NCBI GenBank assembly: GCA_018334735.1
Contig: JAGXLK010000246.1
Coordinates: 1-5,184, forward strand
Reading direction: 5' to 3'
DNA from: Planctomycetota bacterium
GTDB taxonomy: Bacteria > Planctomycetota > Brocadiia > SM23-32
DNA: 5,184 bases
The position numbers were made by a program, and so were the translations under genes. The notes beneath the pieces were generated by a model that made no database searches, had not been told where the DNA came from, and was given only the letters and a program-made list of their open reading frames with translations. This document shows positions 1 to 4,886 of this stretch, in pieces (the stretch's first letter is position 1; every line of letters begins with the position of its first letter).

Positions 1-1
1 T

Positions 2-946
2 GCTGGCTGCAAAGAAGTAGTGATTCGGGACCTTGTTTATTCGGACTCAGACCGCGGCTTGCAGCTTGAAGATGATATCAATCGGATAGGCGATATGGCG
101 TCAGATTTGCTCGGTTCAATTGTTGAGGCCATTCATCACTGGGGCATGGAAGCCGGTATGGTTCTGCTCCCTGGACTGGAAGATACCACATGCGATTCTG
201 ATTCACAGGAGGGGCTGGAGGAATTTCTTAAAGAACTGCGAGACGATGTCGAACTGGACTGTATTTACCTGGCAGGGGGCAGCCGGGAACCTTCTTTAGA
301 CGATCGTCGGGCGTACGTTAAAAAACTGATCAAAGCTGTGGAACTTGATCTACAAAAAAAGTTTGTCTCAGTCGCCCAAAAAATTGGGTTTCGATGTGGG
401 ACGGCCGGTCTGGGTTGTGGGGGAATCAACTTCCAGCAAATTCCTTACGAAGCGATCCGGAACCGCGAATTTTTGTATCAGGGCTTGAGTACGGATTTTC
501 CTTATGAGGAAGTCATAGCGGTCGAAGATGATCCTCATGACGCATATTTCCGCGGTTATGCGAATTATCTTTGCTACAGGGTTGCTTTTGGCAGCCATCA
601 CGAAGGAGAACGTCCAGAAATGGATAAGTGGTGGGATTCATTCCTCGTTTCTGTAAATAGCGCATTTGATGCGGTGCGAGAACACATGGGAAAAGCGCGT
701 TTGCTGGCCGATGACGCGGGTGTATTGTGGTCCGATGCTGAAGAACCGAAGGCGATGAAAGTGCTCTGGGCATTTAACAGCTTGAAATGGGACGTGGGAC
801 CGGAGGCTGACATTTTTGACGTGATGAGTGGAGAGCCGATCGAATTAAACATACCCGACGAGGACACCGAAGAACCGGTGGAATTTAAAGCAGAAGCTCG
901 ACGAGTCTATTTGGTGCAAAATGCACTGGAGCTGGAAAGCTATTGA
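2..946 (+). CDS. Hypothetical acidic protein, 5'-truncated by the window edge
   Basis: I do not recognise this protein. The frame is open from base 2 with no in-frame stop, giving 314 residues to the TGA/TAG-type end at 946 (Glu-Ser-Tyr-stop). A GTG at position 20 could be read as a start, but the six codons before it are open and there is no ribosome binding site, so the gene most likely begins outside the window. Visible content, numbered from the GTG: an acidic helical-looking first third; a Cys/Gly-rich patch at about 126-135 (RCGTAGLGCGG); a Trp/Phe-rich stretch near 203-220; and a last ~55 residues (from about LWAFNSLKW, 249-257) with alternating hydrophobic residues and a DVMSGEPIEL element. 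That tail loosely resembles the beta-sandwich domain ending many carbohydrate-active enzymes, a weak guess only. No signal peptide or membrane segment is visible in the part seen. It converges on rnc, leaving a 43-nt gap with no convincing terminator hairpin. Confidence 0.8.
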   Translation, partial: AGCKEVVIRDLVYSDSDRGLQLEDDINRIGDMASDLLGSIVEAIHHWGMEAGMVLLPGLEDTTCDSDSQEGLEEFLKELRDDVELDCIYLAGGSREPSLDDRRAYVKKLIKAVELDLQKKFVSVAQKIGFRCGTAGLGCGGINFQQIPYEAIRNREFLYQGLSTDFPYEEVIAVEDDPHDAYFRGYANYLCYRVAFGSHHEGERPEMDKWWDSFLVSVNSAFDAVREHMGKARLLADDAGVLWSDAEEPKAMKVLWAFNSLKWDVGPEADIFDVMSGEPIELNIPDEDTEEPVEFKAEARRVYLVQNALELESY

Positions 947-989
947 GGGACCGGGCGGTATTCTGAGATGTTTTGCACTTTGCCGGGTT

Positions 990-1700
990 TCAGTCGACCT
1001 CAGAGACGTCATCCCAGTCTGGATATAGATGTTTCAGCGCCAACCGGGCGGCTGCCTGCTCAGCTTCTTTTTTGCTGCTTCCCTGCCCTCTACCATAGAC
1101 CTGACTGTCGATTTTTACTTCTGCCTCGAAAAGCGCATCGTGTGCAGGCCCCGAGGCGTGCTGCGTGCGGTAAGCGGGAGGCGGTTTGCCTTCTCCCTGG
1201 GCAAATTCCTGGAGCACAGACTTGTAGTTGAGTTGTCCGTATTGTTGACGAGCCAGCTCTAATTCCGGCCTCAGGGTTCTTTTCAGAAACGAGCAGGCGG
1301 TTTCGAACCCGCCATCGAGGTAAATTGCTGCCAAGAGGGCTTCATAAGCATTTCCAATTATTGATCCCGGGTAAGGTTTTTGCTTTTTCAGGCCTTTACC
1401 GATTCGCAAATATTTGCCCAGACCGAGTCGTCTGCCCGCGCGGGCCATACTGCTACGACTGGCAGCAATGGATCGAATCTTTGACATCTCTCCCTCGTTG
1501 AGACTGTCGGAACTTCGATAAAGGTATTCGGCAACAATAATTTCGGCTACGGCGTCCCCGAGAAACTCAAGCCGTTCGTACGATTCTTCGCGGTCTGTAG
1601 CAGCTGACGGGTGAGTCAAGGCTTTTTGAAGCAGAGAGGGATCTTTGAAAATGTAATCGATATCATGCTGCAATTCGCTGGGGGAAACAGCAGGGCTCAT
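990..1700 (-). CDS. rnc: Ribonuclease III
   Basis: This is a 236-residue double-strand-specific endoribonuclease, the usual length for bacterial RNase III, which matures rRNA and some mRNAs in the cytoplasm. The nuclease domain spans about residues 10-150 and carries the family signature ERLEFLGDAV at 42-51, so the E. coli residues Glu38, Glu41 and Asp45 correspond to Glu42, Glu45 and Asp49. NEGEMSKIR at 68-76 matches the second conserved block. The third block reads IIGNAYEALLAAIYLDGG (114-131): Glu120 matches catalytic Glu117 of E. coli, but Asn117 sits where E. coli has Asp114. A complete double-stranded RNA-binding domain follows at about 158-226 (NYKSVLQEFAQ ... GSSKKEAEQAAARLAL). The ATG at 1700 lies 24 nt after the stop of the upstream prenyl synthase gene on the same strand, so the two are probably co-transcribed. 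No clear Shine-Dalgarno precedes it. The family call is secure; the effect of the Asn is not known from sequence. Confidence 0.97.
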   Translation of the reverse strand: MSPAVSPSELQHDIDYIFKDPSLLQKALTHPSAATDREESYERLEFLGDAVAEIIVAEYLYRSSDSLNEGEMSKIRSIAASRSSMARAGRRLGLGKYLRIGKGLKKQKPYPGSIIGNAYEALLAAIYLDGGFETACSFLKRTLRPELELARQQYGQLNYKSVLQEFAQGEGKPPPAYRTQHASGPAHDALFEAEVKIDSQVYGRGQGSSKKEAEQAAARLALKHLYPDWDDVSEVD

Positions 1701-1724
1701 CGTGTCATTCTCGGGGGCTTTTGA

Positions 1725-2726
1725 TTAACGGGTGCGTTCTGCCATAAAACGGGCCACTTGCTGAAAAAAAGCACTATCTTTAATCGGGATTGATTCGAGC
1801 GTTGCAAAAGCTTCTTCGACAAGCTGATTGGCTTTTTTTTGGGCAAACTCGATGGAACCGGTGCTACGGTAAACTTCCAGCACGGTTTCCACGTCGTGTG
1901 TTTTGGTTTCAGCTCGGGGTTTCCGGATAATTTTCAGCAGCTTAGCTTTCATTTCGGGCTCGGCAACATTCAGAGAATGCGCGTAAAGGATACTCGGTTT
2001 TCCCTCCCGTATGTCATTGCCGATCTCCCCACCGCGTCCTTTGCCTTTGGTCAAATCGATGATGTCGTCGCGAATCTGGAAAGCAGGGCCCATATTGGAT
2101 CCCAATTCCCTGATGGGTTGAGTTTCTTCCGGCCTCATCCCAGCGATCAGCGCACCACCGACCATCCCGAGGGCAAGATAGTCGCCGGTTTTCAATTCCA
2201 CCATTCTTAAATAGTCGCTGACTGTGAAATCTTTGGAGCCGCGACAGTTAAGGTCAAGGGCTTGACCGGCGCAAGTGTGTTCGTAAGCCCTTGTGAACGC
2301 ACTAATAAGTTGTCGCAGCTTTGTATCGTCGACGGGACACCTGAGGATAGCCGAGTAGGCGCGGCCCAGCATGTAATCGCCGACGTTGATAGCATTTCCC
2401 TGCCCGAATTGCTTCCAAACTGTTGGTTTGTCCCGGCGAATCGCATCGCCATCTTCAAGGTCATCATGGATCAGCAACATGTTGTGGAGTAGCTCAACCG
2501 CAGCGGCGAATGGTAGAGCGGCATCGGAGTCCCCGCCCAAATGCTCGCAGCACATCAGGCAGAGGGCCGGCCGGACACGTTTCCCTCCGCTTTCCATATG
2601 ATGCCAGAAGGGCCTAGAAATGTAATCTTTATCTCCAGCTGGAAACAACTCGTGCAGGAGAGGATTAATACGGCCACCTGCTTCCGTGAGGCGTTGTTCA
2701 AATTCTGCGAGTTGTTTCTCGTCCAT
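1725..2726 (-). CDS. Polyprenyl diphosphate synthase (farnesyl/geranylgeranyl diphosphate synthase type)
   Basis: This is a trans-prenyltransferase that condenses isopentenyl diphosphate with an allylic diphosphate to supply precursors for quinones, carotenoids or undecaprenyl lipids. All family motifs are present (numbered from the 347-residue form starting at 2768): GGKRVRP at 61-67, first aspartate-rich motif HDDLED at 101-106, GQALDL at 168-173, LKTGDYL at 192-198, second aspartate-rich motif QIRDDIID at 231-238, and the C-terminal GNDIREGKPS at 250-259. Product chain length cannot be fixed: the residues before the first motif are NMLLI, with no bulky aromatic at the positions that usually shorten the product, so C15 or C20 are both possible. 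I chose the ATG at 2726 (333 residues) because the predicted promoter puts transcription start at about 2765, inside the alternative ATG at 2766-2768. Neither ATG has a clear Shine-Dalgarno. It is the first gene of a likely operon with rnc. Confidence 0.93.
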   Translation of the reverse strand: MDEKQLAEFEQRLTEAGGRINPLLHELFPAGDKDYISRPFWHHMESGGKRVRPALCLMCCEHLGGDSDAALPFAAAVELLHNMLLIHDDLEDGDAIRRDKPTVWKQFGQGNAINVGDYMLGRAYSAILRCPVDDTKLRQLISAFTRAYEHTCAGQALDLNCRGSKDFTVSDYLRMVELKTGDYLALGMVGGALIAGMRPEETQPIRELGSNMGPAFQIRDDIIDLTKGKGRGGEIGNDIREGKPSILYAHSLNVAEPEMKAKLLKIIRKPRAETKTHDVETVLEVYRSTGSIEFAQKKANQLVEEAFATLESIPIKDSAFFQQVARFMAERTR

Positions 2727-2771
2727 GTGAAGGCTTTCAGTTAACAGGGAACTCTCAGACCCCCGCATTTT

Positions 2772-2799
2772 ATCGTACCAGCAGCTGAGCTCATGTCAA
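2772..2799 (-). promoter_or_regulatory. Sigma70-like promoter of the prenyl synthase-rnc unit
   Basis: On the minus strand a perfect TTGACA (2799-2794) is followed after 16 nt by TACGAT (2777-2772), a 4 of 6 match to the -10 consensus. The expected transcription start is near 2765. This overlaps the upstream ATG at 2768 and leaves a leader of about 40 nt before the ATG at 2726, which is the main argument for the shorter protein. Leaderless translation from 2768 is the alternative. Confidence 0.55.
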
Positions 2800-2805
2800 C
2801 ATGAG
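2790..2805. promoter_or_regulatory. Perfect dyad over the -35 box (possible operator)
   Basis: CTCATG-TCAA-CATGAG is a perfect 6-bp inverted repeat with a 4-nt centre, and the -35 hexamer of the prenyl synthase promoter (TGTCAA as written on the plus strand) lies within it. Next to it, TGAGCTCA at 2786-2793 is a second perfect palindrome within the promoter spacer. A protein bound here would block the -35 element. No regulator is identified. Confidence 0.35.
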
Positions 2806-2885
2806 AAGTCTCAAATGTTAAAATGTAGAGGAACCGATAAGTTGTTCTTTCGGGGGTGGTTACATTCCTGCGAAGATGCTCAAGG

Positions 2886-2914
2886 TTGACATGCCTGCGG
2901 CACGTGATTAGGAT
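2886..2914 (+). promoter_or_regulatory. Promoter of tRNA-Ser
   Basis: A consensus TTGACA at 2886-2891 is followed by a 17-nt spacer and TAGGAT at 2909-2914 (4 of 6). The predicted transcription start, about 2920-2922, is only about five bases before the mature tRNA 5' end at 2926, a short leader typical of a dedicated stable-RNA promoter. The bases after the -10 box (AACCCG) are GC-rich, as in discriminators of stringently controlled promoters, although control itself is inferred. Confidence 0.65.
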
Positions 2915-2925
2915 AACCCGTCTGC

Positions 2926-3021
<96 letters not shown>

Positions 3022-3086
3022 TTTGAATACGCTGCCGTGTAGGGTTTACAAAGACAGATTATTTGAGATATGGGGTGAGGTCCGTC

Positions 3087-3641
3087 TTAAGAGAGTTCCA
3101 GCAAGTCCCGTATTTTGTCTTTAAGGCTTGCCGCTGAAACGGGTTTGCCAATAACGTCATGGGCACCTTCAATTTGGGCGCTGGAATCCCCGGCGATTGC
3201 CAGTGTGCGAACAGGGCGGAATTCCGTTACTGTGCGTATGCTCTGGCAGATTTCGGCTGGATCAAGACCGCTGATATCTGTGTTCACCACGACAAAATCC
3301 GGCTGGTAGATACCGAGTCGAATCAAACCGGCATAGCCACCTGTTGAAGATTCAATCTCAAAATCTTGTTCCATCGGCTCTACCACATTTCTGATCGTTT
3401 CGATATCGCTCGGTTTATCTGTGAGCACAAATACGTTGAACGTTTCAAAAGCCTTGAGGCGGTCCATCGATATGTCATACTGCTCCATAAATTCTATAAG
3501 TGCCTTTCGTGGAATACGCCGGACACCTGTGACAGGTGATTTAATAACGCCAATCCTACCCGAATCGCAGTAGCGAATAATTGTCATCGGGCTGACCTGG
3601 CAAATTTCAGCCGCCTCACCAGTGGTGAAAAGCTCTTTCAT
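3087..3641 (-). CDS. HTH (excisionase/MerR-like) protein with a degenerate receiver domain
   Basis: This 184-residue protein is probably a transcription factor. Residues 1-56 form a winged-HTH of the excisionase/MerR/BldC type: TTGEAAEICQVSPMTIIRYCDSG (6-28), then a basic wing ending in RRIPRKALIEFM. After a short linker, residues about 68-184 follow the receiver fold of response regulators. The receiver is degenerate: the block PDFVVVNTDISGLD (114-127) has Asn120 where the phosphoacceptor Asp should be, the Thr/Ser switch position appears to be Ala150, and one of the two early acidic residues is missing (TD at 74-75), while the conserved Lys-Pro (166-167) remains. It is therefore unlikely to be switched by Asp phosphorylation. 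The longer frame can be read from a GTG at 3704, but the ATG at 3641 fits where the HTH starts in this family and lies about 70 nt after the predicted transcription start. It faces away from thi4, so local control is possible but unproven. Confidence 0.85.
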   Translation of the reverse strand: MKELFTTGEAAEICQVSPMTIIRYCDSGRIGVIKSPVTGVRRIPRKALIEFMEQYDISMDRLKAFETFNVFVLTDKPSDIETIRNVVEPMEQDFEIESSTGGYAGLIRLGIYQPDFVVVNTDISGLDPAEICQSIRTVTEFRPVRTLAIAGDSSAQIEGAHDVIGKPVSAASLKDKIRDLLELS

Positions 3642-3716
3642 CTTCCCGGTACCTGCAAAAAAGTTACAAGAAATTAATTCTATAAAAAGGGTCCCCTTCG
3701 GCACTATCTATTAATA

Positions 3717-3745
3717 ATTATTGCAGCTACTGCCAAAAATGTCAA
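3717..3745 (-). promoter_or_regulatory. Sigma70-like promoter of the HTH/receiver gene
   Basis: On the minus strand TTGACA (3745-3740) and AATAAT (3722-3717, 5 of 6) are separated by 17 nt. Transcription should start near 3710. That start is only about six bases upstream of the GTG at 3704, which further favours the ATG at 3641, with a leader of about 70 nt. Confidence 0.65.
3721..3736. promoter_or_regulatory. Dyad within the promoter spacer (possible operator)
   Basis: The spacer of the regulator promoter contains GCAG-N3-CTGC (3723-3726 and 3730-3733), flanked by TT and CCAA to give an imperfect dyad TTGCAG-CTA-CTGCCAA. MerR-type regulators often bind dyads located between the -35 and -10 boxes of the promoters they control, including their own. 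Autoregulation by the HTH protein is an inference; the short dyad could be coincidence. Confidence 0.35.
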
Positions 3746-3758
3746 CTCATTTCTATTT

Positions 3759-3772
3759 AAAGTACAAAGTAC
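3759..3772. repeat. Short tandem repeat AAAGTAC x2
   Basis: Two exact 7-bp copies of AAAGTAC stand head to tail, just upstream of the regulator's -35 box. Because GTAC is its own complement, the site also reads as GTAC-AAA-GTAC. It could be a binding site in the divergent region, or chance in AT-rich DNA. Confidence 0.3.
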
Positions 3773-3800
3773 AGAAAATGCATTCAATTGTTTCCGGAGC

Positions 3801-3835
3801 TATGTTTCCCCTTTCTTTGTGAGGAAAGAAACATA
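3801..3835. repeat. Inverted repeat in the regulator-thi4 intergenic region
   Basis: TATGTTTC (3801-3808) and GAAACATA (3828-3835) are perfect 8-bp complementary arms around a 19-nt centre. A competing inner pairing, TTTCTTT (3812-3818) with AAAGAAA (3825-3831), has a 6-nt loop. It lies upstream of the thi4 -35 box, so it is not in the predicted thi4 transcript and is better read as a possible protein site than as an attenuator. It is not followed by a clean T-run on either strand. Confidence 0.4.
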
Positions 3836-3854
3836 TTTGCGGGCACTAAAGCGT

Positions 3855-3882
3855 TTGACGAATGGCGCCTGAGAGAGATAAT
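3855..3882 (+). promoter_or_regulatory. Sigma70-like promoter of thi4
   Basis: TTGACG (3855-3860, 5 of 6) is followed by 16 nt and GATAAT (3877-3882, 5 of 6). Transcription would start at about 3889, leaving a 70-nt leader. That leader is too short for a complete TPP riboswitch plus an expression platform. Confidence 0.6.
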
Positions 3883-3947
3883 GTCGAAAGATTAGAGTTT
3901 TCATTCCAAGCAGAAAGAATTTCGCATCCCCGATGGTAATAGCATCC

Positions 3948-3952
3948 AGGAG
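3948..3952 (+). promoter_or_regulatory. Ribosome binding site of thi4
   Basis: AGGAG with a 6-nt spacer to the ATG at 3959 is the only near-ideal Shine-Dalgarno sequence in the window. It fixes the thi4 start and suggests efficient translation, as would be needed if the enzyme is used up in one turnover. Confidence 0.75.
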
Positions 3953-3958
3953 AAAACA

Positions 3959-4744
3959 ATGACAGATGAAGAAATTTTCGCCCATGCCGGCGAAGAAAAA
4001 GTAAGTCGAGCTATTGTGTCCGCATTTTCCCAAGAATTGCTCGAATACATCGAAAGTGATTGCCTGATAATTGGTGGTGGCCCCAGCGGCTTGATGCTTG
4101 CCCGAGAGGTGGCATCCAGCGGATTAAAGACTCTGATTGTCGAGCGAAACAACTACCTCGGTGGCGGTTTTTGGCTGGGAGGCTACCTCATGAATAAACT
4201 CACCATCCGTGCCCCCGCTCAGAAAGAACTCGACGACCTCGGAATTCCCTATACCCAGGCTGAAGAAGGTCTTTATGTTGCGGACGGACCACTGGCGTGC
4301 TCGAAACTCATAGTTGAAGCATGCGAAGCCGGCGCAAAAGTGCTTAACATGACGAGTTTCGAAGACGTGGTGGTTCGAGAAGGCGGACGGGTGGCCGGCG
4401 CGGTCATCAACTGGACCCCGGTTGCAAACCTTCCAGTACAGGTGCGTTGTGTCGATCCCATATCGCTGAAGGCTGACTATGTGGTTGATGCTACGGGACA
4501 CGATGCTTTTGTGCTGCACTCTCTGGAAGACAGGGGATTTTTCGAGACGAAAGGGTACGGTGCCATGTGGGTGGAGCGGTCTGAGGATTTGATTGTACAA
4601 AAAACGGGTGAAGTTCACCCGGGTCTTATTGCTGTGGGGATGTCAGTGAGCACGGCTTTCGGAGTCCCTCGGATGGGCCCTACTTTTGGTGCAATGTTGC
4701 TTTCAGGGAAGAAAGGGGCCGAAGTTATTCTTAAAAACCACTGA
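3959..4744 (+). CDS. thi4: Thi4-family thiazole synthase (Cys-type active site)
   Basis: This 261-residue protein belongs to the Thi4 family, which makes the ADP-thiazole precursor of thiamine from NAD, glycine and sulfur with Fe(II). Archaeal members have a similar length and are sometimes mislabelled ribose-1,5-bisphosphate isomerase. A Rossmann motif GGGPSG (39-44) is followed by VER (61-63), whose acidic residue should bind the adenosine ribose. Next come LGGGFWLGGYLMNKLTIRAP (67-86), INWTPV (150-155), TGHD (179-182) and the C-terminal GVPRMGPTFGAMLLSG (235-250). From memory of yeast Thi4, NWT to Cys205 is eleven residues; here the eleventh is Cys164 in RCVDP, so the sulfur-donor Cys appears present. 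Asp166 and His181 have the spacing of the Asp/His metal ligands in methanogen enzymes. Yeast His200 corresponds to Pro159. The start is firm: AGGAG at 3948-3952, six bases before the ATG. The HTH gene is divergent and nadA follows. Confidence 0.93.
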   Translation: MTDEEIFAHAGEEKVSRAIVSAFSQELLEYIESDCLIIGGGPSGLMLAREVASSGLKTLIVERNNYLGGGFWLGGYLMNKLTIRAPAQKELDDLGIPYTQAEEGLYVADGPLACSKLIVEACEAGAKVLNMTSFEDVVVREGGRVAGAVINWTPVANLPVQVRCVDPISLKADYVVDATGHDAFVLHSLEDRGFFETKGYGAMWVERSEDLIVQKTGEVHPGLIAVGMSVSTAFGVPRMGPTFGAMLLSGKKGAEVILKNH

Positions 4745-4770
4745 GTTCTGGCTACAGAATTTTTTGGTTT
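4744..4770 (+). terminator. Intrinsic terminator after thi4
   Basis: A 7-bp stem (4744-4750 with 4755-4761, one G-U pair) closes a GCTA tetraloop and runs into a T-rich stretch, TTTTTT at 4760-4765 then GG and TTT. It begins on the last base of the thi4 stop codon. The stem is only moderately GC-rich, so termination may be partial and some read-through into nadA is possible. Confidence 0.55.
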
Positions 4771-4823
4771 TAAAGATATTCGGTCAAAATGTGTAATTCC
4801 CATTCGAAATTGAAGTTGCGGAT

Positions 4824-4851
4824 TTGAAAATGGCACAATGATCGTTTCAAT
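4824..4851 (+). promoter_or_regulatory. Possible promoter of nadA
   Basis: TTGAAA (4824-4829) and TTCAAT (4846-4851) are spaced 16 nt apart, a modest match. The same TTGAAA and the TTTCAA at 4845-4850 form an inverted repeat with a 15-nt centre, so a regulator could bind over this promoter. The terminator upstream implies that nadA needs a promoter of its own somewhere in this gap. Confidence 0.3.
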
Positions 4852-4886
4852 AGTGCTTTGAATTGTTTCTAAGGGCAGAGATTCCA

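Larger units (their letters stand above)
3642..3958. other. Divergent intergenic region between the HTH gene and thi4
   Basis: This 317-bp gap holds two back-to-back promoters (3717-3745 minus, 3855-3882 plus), a spacer dyad, a 7-bp tandem repeat and an 8-bp-arm inverted repeat. I see no additional gene and no riboswitch. A CTGAGA at about 3869-3874 recalls one TPP-riboswitch element, but the paired GGGG/ACCC helix and the ACCTGA element are absent. Confidence 0.6.

Noticed and set aside
962..1004. Inverted repeat TCTGAG/CTCAGA at the convergent gene ends
   Set aside because: The arms are 6 bp with a 31-nt loop, there is no T-run, and it extends into rnc; not a credible terminator.
968..1262. 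Open frames on the plus strand across the 3' part of rnc
   Set aside because: They are antisense to a well-conserved RNase III domain, have no ribosome binding site and encode nothing recognisable.
3048..3090. Possible terminator hairpin AAGAC/GTCTT between the tRNA and the HTH gene
   Set aside because: The stem is only 5 bp with a long loop and no adjacent T-run on either strand.
3642..3704. N-terminal extension of the HTH protein from the GTG at 3704
   Set aside because: The predicted transcription start is only about six bases upstream, and the extra 21 residues precede the natural start of the HTH domain.
3855..3958. TPP riboswitch suggested by CTGAGA near 3869 and GATAATG near 3877
   Set aside because: The GGGG/ACCC pairing and the ACCTGA element are missing, and these bases fit a -10 box better.
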